DNA of 64,000 nucleotides, from contig CAZVRJ010000006.1 in assembly GCA_964629885.1 (NCBI GenBank), positions 17,905 to 81,904 of the forward strand, read 5' to 3'. Each line of letters opens with the position of its first letter. Within the stretch, counting starts at the first letter, position 1. Origin of the DNA: CAYWCV01 sp964629885 (GTDB taxonomy: Bacteria; Bacteroidota; Rhodothermia; Balneolales; CAYWCV01). The notes under the pieces are model-generated. The model searched no databases. It saw only the letters and a program-made list of their open reading frames with translations, and had not been told where the DNA came from. The position numbers and the translations under genes are program-made. This document shows positions 31,546 to 41,315 of this stretch, in pieces.

Positions 31546-33861
31546 TTGTCTCAAATACACACATATCATACCTGGATACGATCATTAGCGATCTTGATCG
31601 TGCTTACTTTAGCGGGCGCACCTAGTGCTTCAGCCCAAATGCAGGTCACATCCGACGATACCACCTTGGTGGTTCGAAAGCTCAGGTTTACCGGCAACAA
31701 GTTTGCGTCATCGTCCGTGCTAGAAACGATTGTCCGATCGCGTACGAATAGGGAATTGTTCGGTATTGGCGGGTTTACGCCATGGTATTGGCTGTGGCAG
31801 GCTGCCCCAAGAATTGGCGAGGCTCCCTCCAGACTAAATCGTGAAGCTCTCTTCAACGACTTACAGAGGATTACCGAATACTACCGCTCCGTTGGATACT
31901 TGGAAGCAACAGCGAGGTCTAGTGTAGTTGAGTATAAGCCGGGCAAAGTTGAAATCAGCTTCATCATTGAAGAGGGGCAACCTAGCTACATTCGCGATAT
32001 TTTTTACTCTGGTGTACCAGCATTCGACGACATTGATGTTTCAAGCCGATTTTTCAGGGCTAGAACCATGAAAGGTGCACAGCTGAGCGATACATCCTTC
32101 GCGCATAATCGTCGACTTACATTTGAAAATATCACGCTTGAGCGCGAGCGCATTATCAACTTTTTGAAGGATCATGGCTATGCCTCGGCACAGAATGATT
32201 CGATAACAGCAGAATTAAGGCGTGATCCGTCCGACAATCATCAAATTGACCTGCTTTTCAGAGTTCGACCAGGACGTATTTATTATTTTTCTGACGCGGA
32301 AGTACGTGTAGTTGCCGATGTTGAAATTGGCAGCAGTGGAATCAGCGAGACCGATACCATTAAGACCAGTCCAACCGTGATTCCACCGAACACGCTCACT
32401 CTTGTTCGTGACCCAGCAAGTCGAGTAGATTTTCACGTTCTGGAAGATCGTTTAGTGTTCAAACCTGGAGAGCGATTCAACCAGTCGAAATACTTGAAAA
32501 GCGTGAGCCGATATCAGGAACTTGGGTCATTCTCAGTACGCCGATTCGCATTAAGCGAGGACGGGGGGCTCCCCAATTTTCAAGCCGATTCGTTGCCAGT
32601 GTTGATTGAATTGCAAGTACTCCCCCGCCACCGTATAGGTCTCGATCTTTTCGGGATGCAGCGTTACGGTTTTGGAGCCGGTGCAGGAATTCGATATACG
32701 AACAACAATGTTGCCGGCGGCGCCGAAAATTTGGAACTGGCACTTCGCGGAAGTTTTGAACTGTACGATCAATCACTGCTAAACGCTTTTGAGGCTTCCG
32801 CCCGTTACTCGCTGCCCCGCTTGATGCTACCGTTTCGAAGATTAAACGACAATCCAAATTTTTTTGATTCAAGAACCAGCTATTCCCTTAGCTATAATCA
32901 GGTGCGTCAACTGAATTTCAACATTAATGCCAACATTGCCATTAGTAATCGGTTCGAAATCAGACACACACCAAGATTAAGCAGCACACTCGACCTCTTC
33001 GATATTGAGATAATCGATGCTACTGCGACGCAGGAATTCATTGATCAGCTCGACGAGCGCTTCCAAAACAACCCTCAGCTTATCGTTTTTATTCTAGAGG
33101 ATTTTCGTCCACAAGTTAGCTCGGTGATCCGTTATTCTTTACGTAGAATGAATACCGACATCGTGAAACGAAATTTTGGATCATACCAAGAGTACAGCGT
33201 TGAGTCGGCTGGTCTGATCCCCTACCTCAGCGACCGTTTTATAGTAACCCCGGGCACTTTGGAGGGCGAACTACCCGGGTTCTACCTCAGAAGCCTCGAC
33301 TACACCCAGTACATAAAGTTCACCGCCGACTACCGCAGATACAAACCATTAACCCCTACTAGGACTATTGCATACCGTGGTTTTGCCGGAGCGGCTTTTG
33401 CCTATGGTGTTAATGATGTTATCCCTATAACGAGAAGATTTTTTGCTGGTGGTAGTAGCGACATTCGGGGGTGGGCTCCCCTAAAACTGGGCCCCGGACG
33501 CGCACAAGACGATCTCGCATTCAACGGTGGCGAAATTAAGTTACTGGGGCAACTAGAATACAGACAGCTGATAATTAGAAATTTTATTGGCGGCAATCTT
33601 GGCGCAGGTTATTTTATCGATGCTGGCAATGTGTGGTTAGCACCTCGTGGTAACTTTTCTCGCGGTGACCTTACTGGTAACACCTTCCGAATGGATACTT
33701 TCGCTAAACAGATTGCTGTTGGTTCCGGTGGCGGATTACGAATGGATTGGGATTATGTTATCTTACGTCTCGACATGGCCTTCCGCATTCACGACCTTGA
33801 GCGTGGTTGGCTGAAAAATAAAAAAGCATTCTTCCACTTCGGTGTGGGACACGCGTTCTGA
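31546..33861 (+). CDS. BamA/TamA (Omp85)-family outer membrane protein
   Basis: A 771-residue Omp85 protein. The signal peptide (LIVLTLAGAPSASAQ) is followed by POTRA-type repeats in about residues 40-350 (LVVRKLRFTGNKFASSSVLETIV; YYRSVGYLEATARSSV; IRDIFYSGV; YFSDAEVRVV; RFNQSKYLKSVSRYQELGSF). The barrel fills the rest, with the conserved FFAGGSSDIRGWAPLKLGPG lid-lock motif and a C-terminal Phe after FGVGH, the usual assembly signal. BamA inserts barrels and TamA translocates autotransporter-like proteins; with three or so POTRAs and no surA/skp neighbour a TamA-like or accessory role is at least as likely. A TTG at 31546 is the only start before the signal peptide. Confidence 0.88.
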   Translation: MSQIHTYHTWIRSLAILIVLTLAGAPSASAQMQVTSDDTTLVVRKLRFTGNKFASSSVLETIVRSRTNRELFGIGGFTPWYWLWQAAPRIGEAPSRLNREALFNDLQRITEYYRSVGYLEATARSSVVEYKPGKVEISFIIEEGQPSYIRDIFYSGVPAFDDIDVSSRFFRARTMKGAQLSDTSFAHNRRLTFENITLERERIINFLKDHGYASAQNDSITAELRRDPSDNHQIDLLFRVRPGRIYYFSDAEVRVVADVEIGSSGISETDTIKTSPTVIPPNTLTLVRDPASRVDFHVLEDRLVFKPGERFNQSKYLKSVSRYQELGSFSVRRFALSEDGGLPNFQADSLPVLIELQVLPRHRIGLDLFGMQRYGFGAGAGIRYTNNNVAGGAENLELALRGSFELYDQSLLNAFEASARYSLPRLMLPFRRLNDNPNFFDSRTSYSLSYNQVRQLNFNINANIAISNRFEIRHTPRLSSTLDLFDIEIIDATATQEFIDQLDERFQNNPQLIVFILEDFRPQVSSVIRYSLRRMNTDIVKRNFGSYQEYSVESAGLIPYLSDRFIVTPGTLEGELPGFYLRSLDYTQYIKFTADYRRYKPLTPTRTIAYRGFAGAAFAYGVNDVIPITRRFFAGGSSDIRGWAPLKLGPGRAQDDLAFNGGEIKLLGQLEYRQLIIRNFIGGNLGAGYFIDAGNVWLAPRGNFSRGDLTGNTFRMDTFAKQIAVGSGGGLRMDWDYVILRLDMAFRIHDLERGWLKNKKAFFHFGVGHAF

Positions 33862-33866
33862 CAGAT

Positions 33867-34409
33867 ATGTTGAACAATCCTTTACGAAAGTACCGTAAGC
33901 AAGCCGAGATTGTGTTCAAATCTCGCTTTTTGTCTCGTCTCGCCCTTCACGAGCGCTACGAGTTTCTGCAGCTTTGCCATCGTCGCCACTATCGCGCAGG
34001 CGAGTACATTTACTATCAAGGTGACCCAGGCACAGGGATGTACTTCATCGAGGATGGAATGGTCAATCTCATCGTGGAATCGTCGGACGACGAGGGTAAT
34101 AAACCAACATTTACATTGAGTCCATCCGATACATTTGGGGCATTGTCTGTGAGCTACGAAATACGCAGAATGTCATCTGCCCAATGCGTTACCGATTGCA
34201 CCCTACTCGGGTTCTTCCGGCCAGACTTTGAAACACTGCGCGACAGGCATCCTATCATCGCCATCAAATTTATGGAAGTCGTGGCCATGATCGCGGTCAA
34301 GCAGCTGGAGCAAACCACGAAACGACTACTAGCTGCCACAGATTTGTCTACCGCGTACTCGCTCCAATTCGACACATACAAGTATTCAGAAGAAAACGGT
34401 AAAAATTGA
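33867..34409 (+). CDS. cyclic nucleotide-binding-domain protein without DNA-binding domain
   Basis: A 180-residue protein whose residues about 20-145 form one cNMP-binding (Crp-type) beta-roll: YRAGEYIYYQGDPGTGMYFIEDGMVNLIVES, then FTLSPSDTFGALSVSYEIRRMSSAQCVTDCTLLGF. The position that would carry the phosphate-binding RxxS/T is EIRRMSSAQ, compatible with nucleotide binding. The rest is helical (IAIKFMEVVAMIAVKQLEQTTKRLL), and no helix-turn-helix follows, so it is not a Crp-type transcription factor. It could be a signalling adaptor. It sits 5 bases after the BamA-like gene and overlaps the rlmD-like gene by 4 bases. Confidence 0.8.
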   Translation: MLNNPLRKYRKQAEIVFKSRFLSRLALHERYEFLQLCHRRHYRAGEYIYYQGDPGTGMYFIEDGMVNLIVESSDDEGNKPTFTLSPSDTFGALSVSYEIRRMSSAQCVTDCTLLGFFRPDFETLRDRHPIIAIKFMEVVAMIAVKQLEQTTKRLLAATDLSTAYSLQFDTYKYSEENGKN

Positions 34410-35836
34410 ACGAGACAGCAGCTTCAGCAAAAAAAGGCGAAATCATCCCCCTAAAAATTGAAAGCGCAGCCTATGGAGGCAAGGGAATCGGTTTCGTAAA
34501 TGGAAAGGCGTGCTTCGTGCCTAACACGGCACCTGGCGACGAAATACTGGTTCGCATTATCAAGAAGAGAAAATCGCATCTCGAGGGAAAGCTGGTGGAA
34601 ATTACCAGCGCGTCAGCAGTGCGCATCGACCCTCTTTGCAGCCACGCCAACGTTTGTGGTGGATGTTCTTGGCAACACACCCCCTACGATTTCCAAGTCG
34701 ATTTTAAGAGACAGCATGTTGAAGACCATATGCGACGCATTGGAAATATTCAAGATGTGGATATTCTCCAAGCTATACCCTCCGATCGCCCATTTTACTA
34801 CCGAAATAAAATGGAGTACTCCTTTGGTGACCGTCGTTGGCTAACTGACGATGAAATTGCGACCGGCGAAACATTCGAGAAAGACACCTTGGCACTCGGG
34901 CTGCACGTTCCAGCTAGGTTCGACCGCATATTAGACCTAAGTGAATGCCACCTCCAAGACAGCAGATCTTTCCAGATTCTCGACGCATTGAGGTCATTTG
35001 CCATCGAGAATCAACTTGAGCCATACAACGCTTTCAAAAAAGAGGGATGGCTGCGTCACCTTGTTATCCGCAACTCGCAGGCAACCGACGAGTGGATGGT
35101 AAACATCATGACGTTCTATAAAAACTCTACCGCCATGCAACAGATTGTAGATCATCTGCTTGGCAAGTTTCCCTTCATAACCACTGTTGTTGAATCGCTA
35201 AACGAGACATGGTCGCCCACGGCTTACAATGCCGTGGAAATTATCCATTACGGATCTGGTTATATAACCGATAACATCGGACACTTTTCGTTTAGAATTC
35301 ATCCAACTACGTTCTTCCAAACCAATACGGCACAAGCAGAAAGACTGTTTGACACTGCGATTCAGTACGCAGGTATTTCGGGAGGAACAGTTTACGACTT
35401 GTACTGCGGAGTAGGCACTCTCTCACTATTTGCATCTGATAAGGCCGAACGTGTTGTGGGAGTTGAGCTTAACCCACAATCGATCATCAACGCCGAGATT
35501 AACGCTAAAGACAACAAGGTCGCCAACACATTTTTCCGAACGGGCGATGCACGCGATACCTTCTCAGATGCTTTAATCAACGAGTTCGGGATCCCTGATG
35601 TTCTCTTAACAGACCCACCACGCGCAGGCATGCATGAAGATGTGGTACAACGAATTAACCAGTTGAATGTACCAACAGTTGTATACGTGAGTTGCAACAG
35701 CGCTACGATGGCGAGAGATTTGGCCTTGATGTCCGACACCTACGAAATTACACATATCCAACCCGTCGATATGTTTCCGCAGACCTACCACATTGAAACG
35801 GTTGCCCGATTAATCTCCAGGAAAAATAACGGATGA
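34406..35836 (+). CDS. rlmD: 23S rRNA (uracil-5-)-methyltransferase, RlmD/RumA type
   Basis: A 476-residue TrmA/RlmD-family enzyme. An N-terminal TRAM domain (about 12-70, ESAAYGGKGIGFVNGKACFVPNTAPGD) is followed by the [4Fe-4S] motif C-x5-C-x2-C (CSHANVCGGC). The SAM fold has YDLYCGVGTLSLF, ELNPQSIINAEINAKDN and LLTDPPRAGMHEDV; the catalytic Cys is in YVSCNSATMARDLALM. RlmD makes m5U1939 in 23S rRNA; related RlmCD and TrmA-like activities cannot be ruled out. TTG start at 34406, overlapping the upstream stop; the downstream desaturase start overlaps its stop by 4 bases. Confidence 0.9.
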   Translation: MNETAASAKKGEIIPLKIESAAYGGKGIGFVNGKACFVPNTAPGDEILVRIIKKRKSHLEGKLVEITSASAVRIDPLCSHANVCGGCSWQHTPYDFQVDFKRQHVEDHMRRIGNIQDVDILQAIPSDRPFYYRNKMEYSFGDRRWLTDDEIATGETFEKDTLALGLHVPARFDRILDLSECHLQDSRSFQILDALRSFAIENQLEPYNAFKKEGWLRHLVIRNSQATDEWMVNIMTFYKNSTAMQQIVDHLLGKFPFITTVVESLNETWSPTAYNAVEIIHYGSGYITDNIGHFSFRIHPTTFFQTNTAQAERLFDTAIQYAGISGGTVYDLYCGVGTLSLFASDKAERVVGVELNPQSIINAEINAKDNKVANTFFRTGDARDTFSDALINEFGIPDVLLTDPPRAGMHEDVVQRINQLNVPTVVYVSCNSATMARDLALMSDTYEITHIQPVDMFPQTYHIETVARLISRKNNG

Positions 35837-37311
35837 AAGTAGGCGTGATCGGTGCCGGAATCGGTGGGTTGTCGGCCGCTTGTGAGCTAGCAAGTGATGG
35901 GCATGAGGTCACTATCTACGAGAAGAACGCCAAGCCCGGAGGTAAGCTAAATGAAGAGATTATTGACGGTTATCGATTCGATACCGGACCTAGTCTTTTC
36001 ACAATGCCTTTTGTGGCGGAGGAGTTATTCAATTATTGCGGGTATCAGCTGTCAGATTTCATTCAAACTCAACCGCTTACACCGCTATGTCGTTATAGAT
36101 ATGCTGATGGTACTGTTTTCGACAGTTTTGAGGATCGCGACGGTGCCGTCAATGCCGTTCGGGAGATATCTGAGAAGGATGCGAAGGCGTATGTCGATTT
36201 CCTTGATCAAGCCGCAAAGTTATACGACAGAACGGCACAGTCGTTCATATTCAATCCTTTGGCTGATATAAGAGACCTTCGATCACTTCGTTGGTGGGAT
36301 ATGCTCAGAATTGATGCCTTCACAACGGTAAGCGACAGAGTAGATCGATCGTTTGAATCTGACGAGCTTCGCATGTTCTTTAAGAGGTTCACAACATACA
36401 ACGGATCGAACCCTTGGCAAGCACCAGCAACACTTAACGTCATACCGCACGTTGAACTGAATCAGGGTGGTTACTACGTCAAAGGCGGACTCTATCGGAT
36501 TGCAGACGCCTTAGTTCGTGTTGCCGAGTCGCTTGGTGTCGTTTTTCATTACAATGCCCAGGTCGACCGTATTGGACACCAATCGGGTAAAGCTGACCAC
36601 TTGATTATAGATGGTTCTAAGGTGGATTTTGATCTGATTGTTTCGAATTCAGATGCCACACATACGTATACAAAGCTTATTTCCGACGATGTGATCTCCC
36701 CCCCTAAGAAAAAGCACCTAGCAACCGTGGAGCCATCTTGCAGCGGATTTGTGGTCATGCTGGGTATCGATCGGAAATATGAGCAGCTAGTGCATCACAA
36801 CATTTTCTTCTCTTCAGATTACAAGCGGGAGTTCGAAGATATCTTCAAGCGGGGCAAGATGCCTTCCGATCCCACCATTTATGTTGCAAATACATCGTAC
36901 TCAGATCCTGATCATGCACCTGAAGGCGGTAGCAACCTATTTGTTCTGGTGAATGCTCCCTGGGTTCGCAATAGCGGGGATTTCACGTTTTCAGAGAATG
37001 AGGCCTATGCCGAGAAGATCCTTCTCGCACTGGCTGGTCACGGACTGCGTGGCCTACAAGCTTCGGTGCAAGTGCAAAAAATAATTACTCCCACCGATTT
37101 TCAGAATCTGTGGCTATCGAACCGTGGAAGCATTTATGGAACCTCGAGTAACCATAGGCTTGCAGCTTTTTTGCGTCCTCGCAATCGATCTCCATTTTTA
37201 CGAAATTTGTACCTTGTTGGAGGCAGTACACATCCAGGTGGGGGCATCCCGTTGGTCATGTTGTCTGCACGCCATGCCTGCGAGTTGATCAGACGCGATT
37301 TTACCCAATGA
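35833..37311 (+). CDS. CrtI-family carotenoid desaturase-like FAD oxidoreductase
   Basis: A 492-residue phytoene-desaturase-type flavoprotein. The FAD-binding GVIGAGIGGLSAACELASDG is at the extreme N-terminus, followed by YEKNAKPGGKLNEE and FDTGPSLFTMP, both typical of the CrtI/CrtN/CrtD family. The C-terminus has LYLVGGSTHPGGGIPLVMLSARHACELI, the closing FAD motif of the family. Members desaturate, isomerise or oxidise carotenoids; which step cannot be assigned, as no crtB, crtY or other carotenoid gene is in the window. CrtD-like 1-hydroxycarotenoid desaturase is a candidate in FCB bacteria. The gene overlaps rlmD by 4 bases. Confidence 0.85.
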   Translation: MKVGVIGAGIGGLSAACELASDGHEVTIYEKNAKPGGKLNEEIIDGYRFDTGPSLFTMPFVAEELFNYCGYQLSDFIQTQPLTPLCRYRYADGTVFDSFEDRDGAVNAVREISEKDAKAYVDFLDQAAKLYDRTAQSFIFNPLADIRDLRSLRWWDMLRIDAFTTVSDRVDRSFESDELRMFFKRFTTYNGSNPWQAPATLNVIPHVELNQGGYYVKGGLYRIADALVRVAESLGVVFHYNAQVDRIGHQSGKADHLIIDGSKVDFDLIVSNSDATHTYTKLISDDVISPPKKKHLATVEPSCSGFVVMLGIDRKYEQLVHHNIFFSSDYKREFEDIFKRGKMPSDPTIYVANTSYSDPDHAPEGGSNLFVLVNAPWVRNSGDFTFSENEAYAEKILLALAGHGLRGLQASVQVQKIITPTDFQNLWLSNRGSIYGTSSNHRLAAFLRPRNRSPFLRNLYLVGGSTHPGGGIPLVMLSARHACELIRRDFTQ

Positions 37312-37332
37312 TATAAATCCTAAGGGGGATTC

Positions 37333-38724
37333 ATGAATCCATGGACTATTGAAGTTTCGCTTGGGGCCATCATCCTCGACATGGCGGTGATTGGCATGTT
37401 GTTGCTCTTAGCCACACTCATCCGTCGGTATGTCCCATTTGTTCAGCAGTCCTTGGTGCCTAACAATATTGTGGCTGGACTACTGGCACTGGCTCTAGGC
37501 GCTCTTACAATCGGCATCATTTCAACCGAGCGGATGGGGTTATATGTTTATCATCTACTTGGTCTAACGTTCATTGCGGTTGCAATGAGCAAACCGAGGG
37601 CCTCGTCGGGAATGAATCCCATGCACACAGGAATGATGTTCATAGCGACCTATCTCGTTCAAGGGATCATAGGGATGTTCATCACATTGGGATTGATTTA
37701 CACCATCATGCCCGATTTGTTTCCGGGATTCGGCATGCTTATGCCCCTAGCGTTTGGTATGGGTCCAGGCATCGCGTACTCGGTTGCACACAACTGGGAG
37801 CCGGCTGGATTCACAGACGGAGGAATCGTTGGGCTCAGCATCGCAGCTGCTGGATTTGCGTTTGCATACATCCACGGCATTTATTGGATGCGAAAAGGCA
37901 TCAAAGACGGCTTGGCCTCTCTTATTCAAAAAGATGCTCCACTTCCATACGAAATGTTGACAGGACTCCTGCCAGAGGAGAATCGACCTATTGCAGGCCA
38001 CCAGACAACTGCAAGTGAGGCAATAGAATCGCTCACCATGCATTGGAGCCTGATTGGAATGGTCTACGGAGTAACCTGGCTTTTACTCACAGGAGTAGCT
38101 ACGGTTATGTCGTCGATTGGCGCTGGTTCTGAGTTGAGCACGCTTTGGTCCTTCCACTTCATTTTTTGCAGCGTTGTTGGCATCTTCACCAGAAGACTTG
38201 TCGATCATTACGACATGGGACACCACATAGACGAGGGCTTGATGTCGCGCACGGGCAATCTATTTGTCGACATAATGATAACGGCAAGCTTGGCCGGTAT
38301 CTCGATAGCTGTTGTGGGCATGTATTGGCTTCCAATACTGCTTTGCAGCCTATCTGCAGGCATCGCCACGTATTTTTTCATACGATCGGTTAGCAAGCAC
38401 GTCTTCAAAGATTGGATCTTCGAACGCACCATTTCAGCATATGCAGTCATGACCGGCACCATTCAGTCTGGACTGGTTCTCCTCAGGGTATTAGATCCTA
38501 AGTATGATTCGCCAGTGTCGATCGACCTTGTGTACGCCAGTGGTTTTGCTCTTGTTTTCGGTTTCCCGCTTTTATTTTTGGTGAATGCACCATTGACCTT
38601 TTTCGGCGATATCCTAACTGGCTATGTTTACAGCTTGGTTGGGATGATTGCCTATGCTCTTGTAATTACAGGCGGTTGGCTACTTCTGAACCGAAAAGAC
38701 AAGCCCGATCAACCTAACGGCTGA
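37333..38724 (+). CDS. GltS-like sodium/glutamate symporter-family membrane protein
   Basis: A 463-residue membrane protein with about 12 hydrophobic segments. Similarity to GltS sodium:glutamate symporters shows in QQSLVPNNIVAGLLALALG, then MPLAFGMGPGIAYSVAHNWEPAGFTDGGIVGLSIAAAGF, the Gly-rich re-entrant segment expected around the substrate and sodium sites. It is longer than E. coli GltS (401 residues) with an extra hydrophilic loop of about 45 residues near 195-235. Glutamate specificity is not proven. The start ATG has a strong Shine-Dalgarno (AAGGGGG at 37321-37327). It converges on the phosphoesterase gene with a 16-base overlap. Confidence 0.8.
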   Translation: MNPWTIEVSLGAIILDMAVIGMLLLLATLIRRYVPFVQQSLVPNNIVAGLLALALGALTIGIISTERMGLYVYHLLGLTFIAVAMSKPRASSGMNPMHTGMMFIATYLVQGIIGMFITLGLIYTIMPDLFPGFGMLMPLAFGMGPGIAYSVAHNWEPAGFTDGGIVGLSIAAAGFAFAYIHGIYWMRKGIKDGLASLIQKDAPLPYEMLTGLLPEENRPIAGHQTTASEAIESLTMHWSLIGMVYGVTWLLLTGVATVMSSIGAGSELSTLWSFHFIFCSVVGIFTRRLVDHYDMGHHIDEGLMSRTGNLFVDIMITASLAGISIAVVGMYWLPILLCSLSAGIATYFFIRSVSKHVFKDWIFERTISAYAVMTGTIQSGLVLLRVLDPKYDSPVSIDLVYASGFALVFGFPLLFLVNAPLTFFGDILTGYVYSLVGMIAYALVITGGWLLLNRKDKPDQPNG

Positions 38725-39233
38725 TCCCTCCAATCGGCGTTGGGGTCGCCAAGATGGATAACCTCCACATTCGAAACTTTGCCTTCCCCGACGTCAAATC
38801 GCACGATGGTTCGCAGTGTATGAAATCCATGACGTCCAGATGCACCAGGATTCATGTGCAACATCGGGGTGTAAACCGGATCCTTCGCTATTTTGAGGAT
38901 ATGGCTATGGCCGCATATAAACACGTCGGGTCTGTCATCTTCGATTTGTTTGCGAATTGGAAGCGCCAGTCTTCCGGGGGAACCGCCAATATGCGTCATG
39001 AACAGTACAACTCCACCTCGCTCAAGTCGTACAAACGCTGGGAGGCGTAAACGCACATCTTGCCCATCAATATTACCATAGACACCAATAACTGGCTTAA
39101 AAGACTCGAGTTGGTCGAGTATTTGATCATTTCCGACATCACCGGCGTGCCAAATCTCGTCGCAAATGTCGAAATGTTCGAACACTTCAGGATCAAGCCA
39201 TCCGTGCGTATCTGATATCAGCCCAATTTTCAT
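38709..39233 (-). CDS. YfcE/MJ0936-type metallophosphoesterase
   Basis: A 174-residue calcineurin-like phosphoesterase. The dimetal motifs are complete: DTHG (LISDTHGWLD), GDVGND in WHAGDVGND, GNID (VYGNIDG), H in FMTHIGGSPG, and GHSH in VFICGHSH, then the final MNPGASG. Length and order fit the YfcE/MJ0936 phosphodiesterase subfamily; the natural substrate is unknown. The ATG at 39233 is used, one codon after a possible TTG at 39236. The gene stands alone, with a 16-base tail overlap with the GltS-like gene. Confidence 0.9.
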   Translation of the reverse strand: MKIGLISDTHGWLDPEVFEHFDICDEIWHAGDVGNDQILDQLESFKPVIGVYGNIDGQDVRLRLPAFVRLERGGVVLFMTHIGGSPGRLALPIRKQIEDDRPDVFICGHSHILKIAKDPVYTPMLHMNPGASGRHGFHTLRTIVRFDVGEGKVSNVEVIHLGDPNADWRDQPLG

Positions 39234-39327
39234 CAAATTATTACACCACTACGTGGAAGTCTTTATCTTGCATGAACATGATTTATCTCGGTAATATAGC
39301 AACTCTTACAAATAGGCAATTCATTCC

Positions 39328-40362
39328 TTGAACTGCAGCATCATCATAGTTACATGGAACGGTCTAGATTGGCTAAAATCGTTCCTACCTTCCGTTGTGG
39401 CTTCTGTAACTGATGGCACTGAAATCATAGTGGCAGACAATGCCTCTACAGATGGAACAGCCGAATGGGTAAATTCGGAATACCCGTCTGTTGTCGTTCA
39501 TAGGTTCAAGCATAATTACGGCTACTGTGGCGGGAACAACTGTGCGGCCGAACTCGCAAAGGGCGACCTTATCATTTTTCTGAATAACGACGTGGAGGTA
39601 GACGTTGGATGGCTTAAGCCAATCCAGGATGCTTTCGCCACCAATATCAGACTGGGTGCCGCTCAGCCTAAGATAATGGCATACAACGATAGACGTCGTT
39701 TTGAGTATGCTGGAGCAGCTGGCGGAATGATCGACCGGTTTGGCTACCCATTCTGCTTGGGGAGAGTTTTCGACACCTGCGAAATCGACACTGGTCAGTA
39801 CGACGAACTCAGTAAATCGATACTATGGGCAAGCGGTGCGGCAATTGCTGTTAGGAAAAAACTTTTCTTTGAAGCAGGAGGATTCGATGAGGACTTTCAG
39901 TTTCACATGGAAGAGATAGATTTGTGCTGGAAGATCAGACGGATGGGATTTGAAATCTCGTGCATACCCGATTCGCTTGTCTACCATGTTGGAGGCGGTT
40001 CACTCGATGCAGGCTCAGCAAGGAAGCTGGCCTTCAACATGAGGAACAACATGACGATGCTTTATAAACACTTGCCGATGAAAACCTTTATCAAAGTATT
40101 TGCGGCTCGACTCCTATTAGATGCCGCCGCGGCATTTCGGGAACTGATCAAAGGTAAATTTCGCCATTTCTGGGCCATTGCAACATCGCATGAGTTCTTC
40201 TTGTTCCATATCGGGAAAGCTCATCGCAAACGCAAAGATCTATTGAGAAGCAATTTGCCATTTCGAACAGACGTTATGACTCCTGTACTGTTGCCTTGGC
40301 AGTACTTCATTAAACGAAGAACCACGGCTATACAACTCATTGGCAAGGCACCCAAAGTATGA
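39328..40362 (+). CDS. family 2 glycosyltransferase (rhamnosyltransferase-like)
   Basis: A 344-residue GT2 enzyme. The N-terminal GT-A fold carries SIIIVTWNGLDWL, the nucleotide-binding ADNASTDGTAEWV, and IIFLNNDVEVDVGWL, which supplies the metal-binding Asp. EAGGFDEDFQFHMEEIDLCWKI gives the ED catalytic element common in WbbL-type rhamnosyltransferases that act on polysaccharide or lipopolysaccharide. The C-terminal 90 residues are basic and amphipathic, probably membrane-associated. A TTG at 39328 is the best start, because NCSIIIVTWNG must be included. It is followed by deoC with no shared function visible. Confidence 0.88.
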   Translation: MNCSIIIVTWNGLDWLKSFLPSVVASVTDGTEIIVADNASTDGTAEWVNSEYPSVVVHRFKHNYGYCGGNNCAAELAKGDLIIFLNNDVEVDVGWLKPIQDAFATNIRLGAAQPKIMAYNDRRRFEYAGAAGGMIDRFGYPFCLGRVFDTCEIDTGQYDELSKSILWASGAAIAVRKKLFFEAGGFDEDFQFHMEEIDLCWKIRRMGFEISCIPDSLVYHVGGGSLDAGSARKLAFNMRNNMTMLYKHLPMKTFIKVFAARLLLDAAAAFRELIKGKFRHFWAIATSHEFFLFHIGKAHRKRKDLLRSNLPFRTDVMTPVLLPWQYFIKRRTTAIQLIGKAPKV

Positions 40363-40393
40363 TGTCATTTATGGATTCGGTACATTTAACTCG

Positions 40394-41305
40394 ATGATAA
40401 GAACCGTTTCAGGTAATATGATTTTTAGTTCACCCGTCGATGAAGTCGGTGTGGCTGAACGCATTTCCCGTTTGGGAAAACGCAGCATCAAGAAGGAAAC
40501 AAAAAAATCTTGGTTGCTTCTAGCTATTACCATGATGGATTTGACGACACTTGAGGGTAAGGACTCCGAAGGAAAAGTGATGCAGCTTTGCCATAAAGCC
40601 ATCCGCCCTGCGCCCAACCACCCAGAAATACCATCGGTTGCTGCAATTTGCGTGTACCCTCCATTCGTATCGTTGGCAAAGAAGACTTTAGGTGATTCTG
40701 GAGTTAAAGTTGCCAGTGTCGCCACAGCGTTTCCATCGGGTCAGGCACCCCTACCCCTGAAATTAGGTGAAGTTCGTCAGTGTGTGAGCGATGGCGCCGA
40801 CGAAATCGACATGGTAATTTCTCGTGGGGCATTTCTCCGTGGCGAGTACGATCGCGTGTTCGACGAGATAGCATCCGTAAAAGAGGCTTGCGGTCCGGCT
40901 CATTTAAAGGTCATCTTGGAGACGGGCGAGCTCGGAAGTCTCGATCAGATTCGCATCGCCAGCGACATTGCGATTTCTGCAGGTGCCGATTTCATAAAGA
41001 CATCAACAGGCAAAGTACAACCCGCTGCTACCCTTCCCGTTACCCTAGTTATGCTCGAAGCTATTCGCGATCATTATTACCGTACTGGCCAGCACGTCGG
41101 TATGAAACCAGCAGGTGGCATTCGAGACTCAAAGACAGCACTGCATTATCTAGTAACGGTCGCCGAAACCCTCGGTGACGACTGGATGACCCCCGATTTA
41201 TTCCGATTTGGAGCCAGTTCCTTGTTGAATGATGTGCTCATGCAACTTGTGAAGATGGAGGACGGAGGCTGGTATCAAGGAACAGATTATTTTACAGCCG
41301 ACTAA
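40394..41305 (+). CDS. deoC: deoxyribose-phosphate aldolase
   Basis: A class I aldolase cleaving 2-deoxyribose 5-phosphate to glyceraldehyde 3-phosphate and acetaldehyde. Active-site elements are DEIDMVISRGAFLRG (catalytic Asp), the Schiff-base Lys in DFIKTSTGKV and the second Lys in GMKPAGGIRDSKTAL. The protein is about 303 residues from the ATG at 40394; starts at 40340 (TTG, inside the previous gene) or 40418 (ATG with AGG upstream) are possible. The next two genes are aldehyde dehydrogenases, which would oxidise the acetaldehyde released, so a deoxynucleoside catabolic operon is likely. Confidence 0.92.
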   Translation: MIRTVSGNMIFSSPVDEVGVAERISRLGKRSIKKETKKSWLLLAITMMDLTTLEGKDSEGKVMQLCHKAIRPAPNHPEIPSVAAICVYPPFVSLAKKTLGDSGVKVASVATAFPSGQAPLPLKLGEVRQCVSDGADEIDMVISRGAFLRGEYDRVFDEIASVKEACGPAHLKVILETGELGSLDQIRIASDIAISAGADFIKTSTGKVQPAATLPVTLVMLEAIRDHYYRTGQHVGMKPAGGIRDSKTALHYLVTVAETLGDDWMTPDLFRFGASSLLNDVLMQLVKMEDGGWYQGTDYFTAD

Positions 41306-41315
41306 TAGAAAGACT

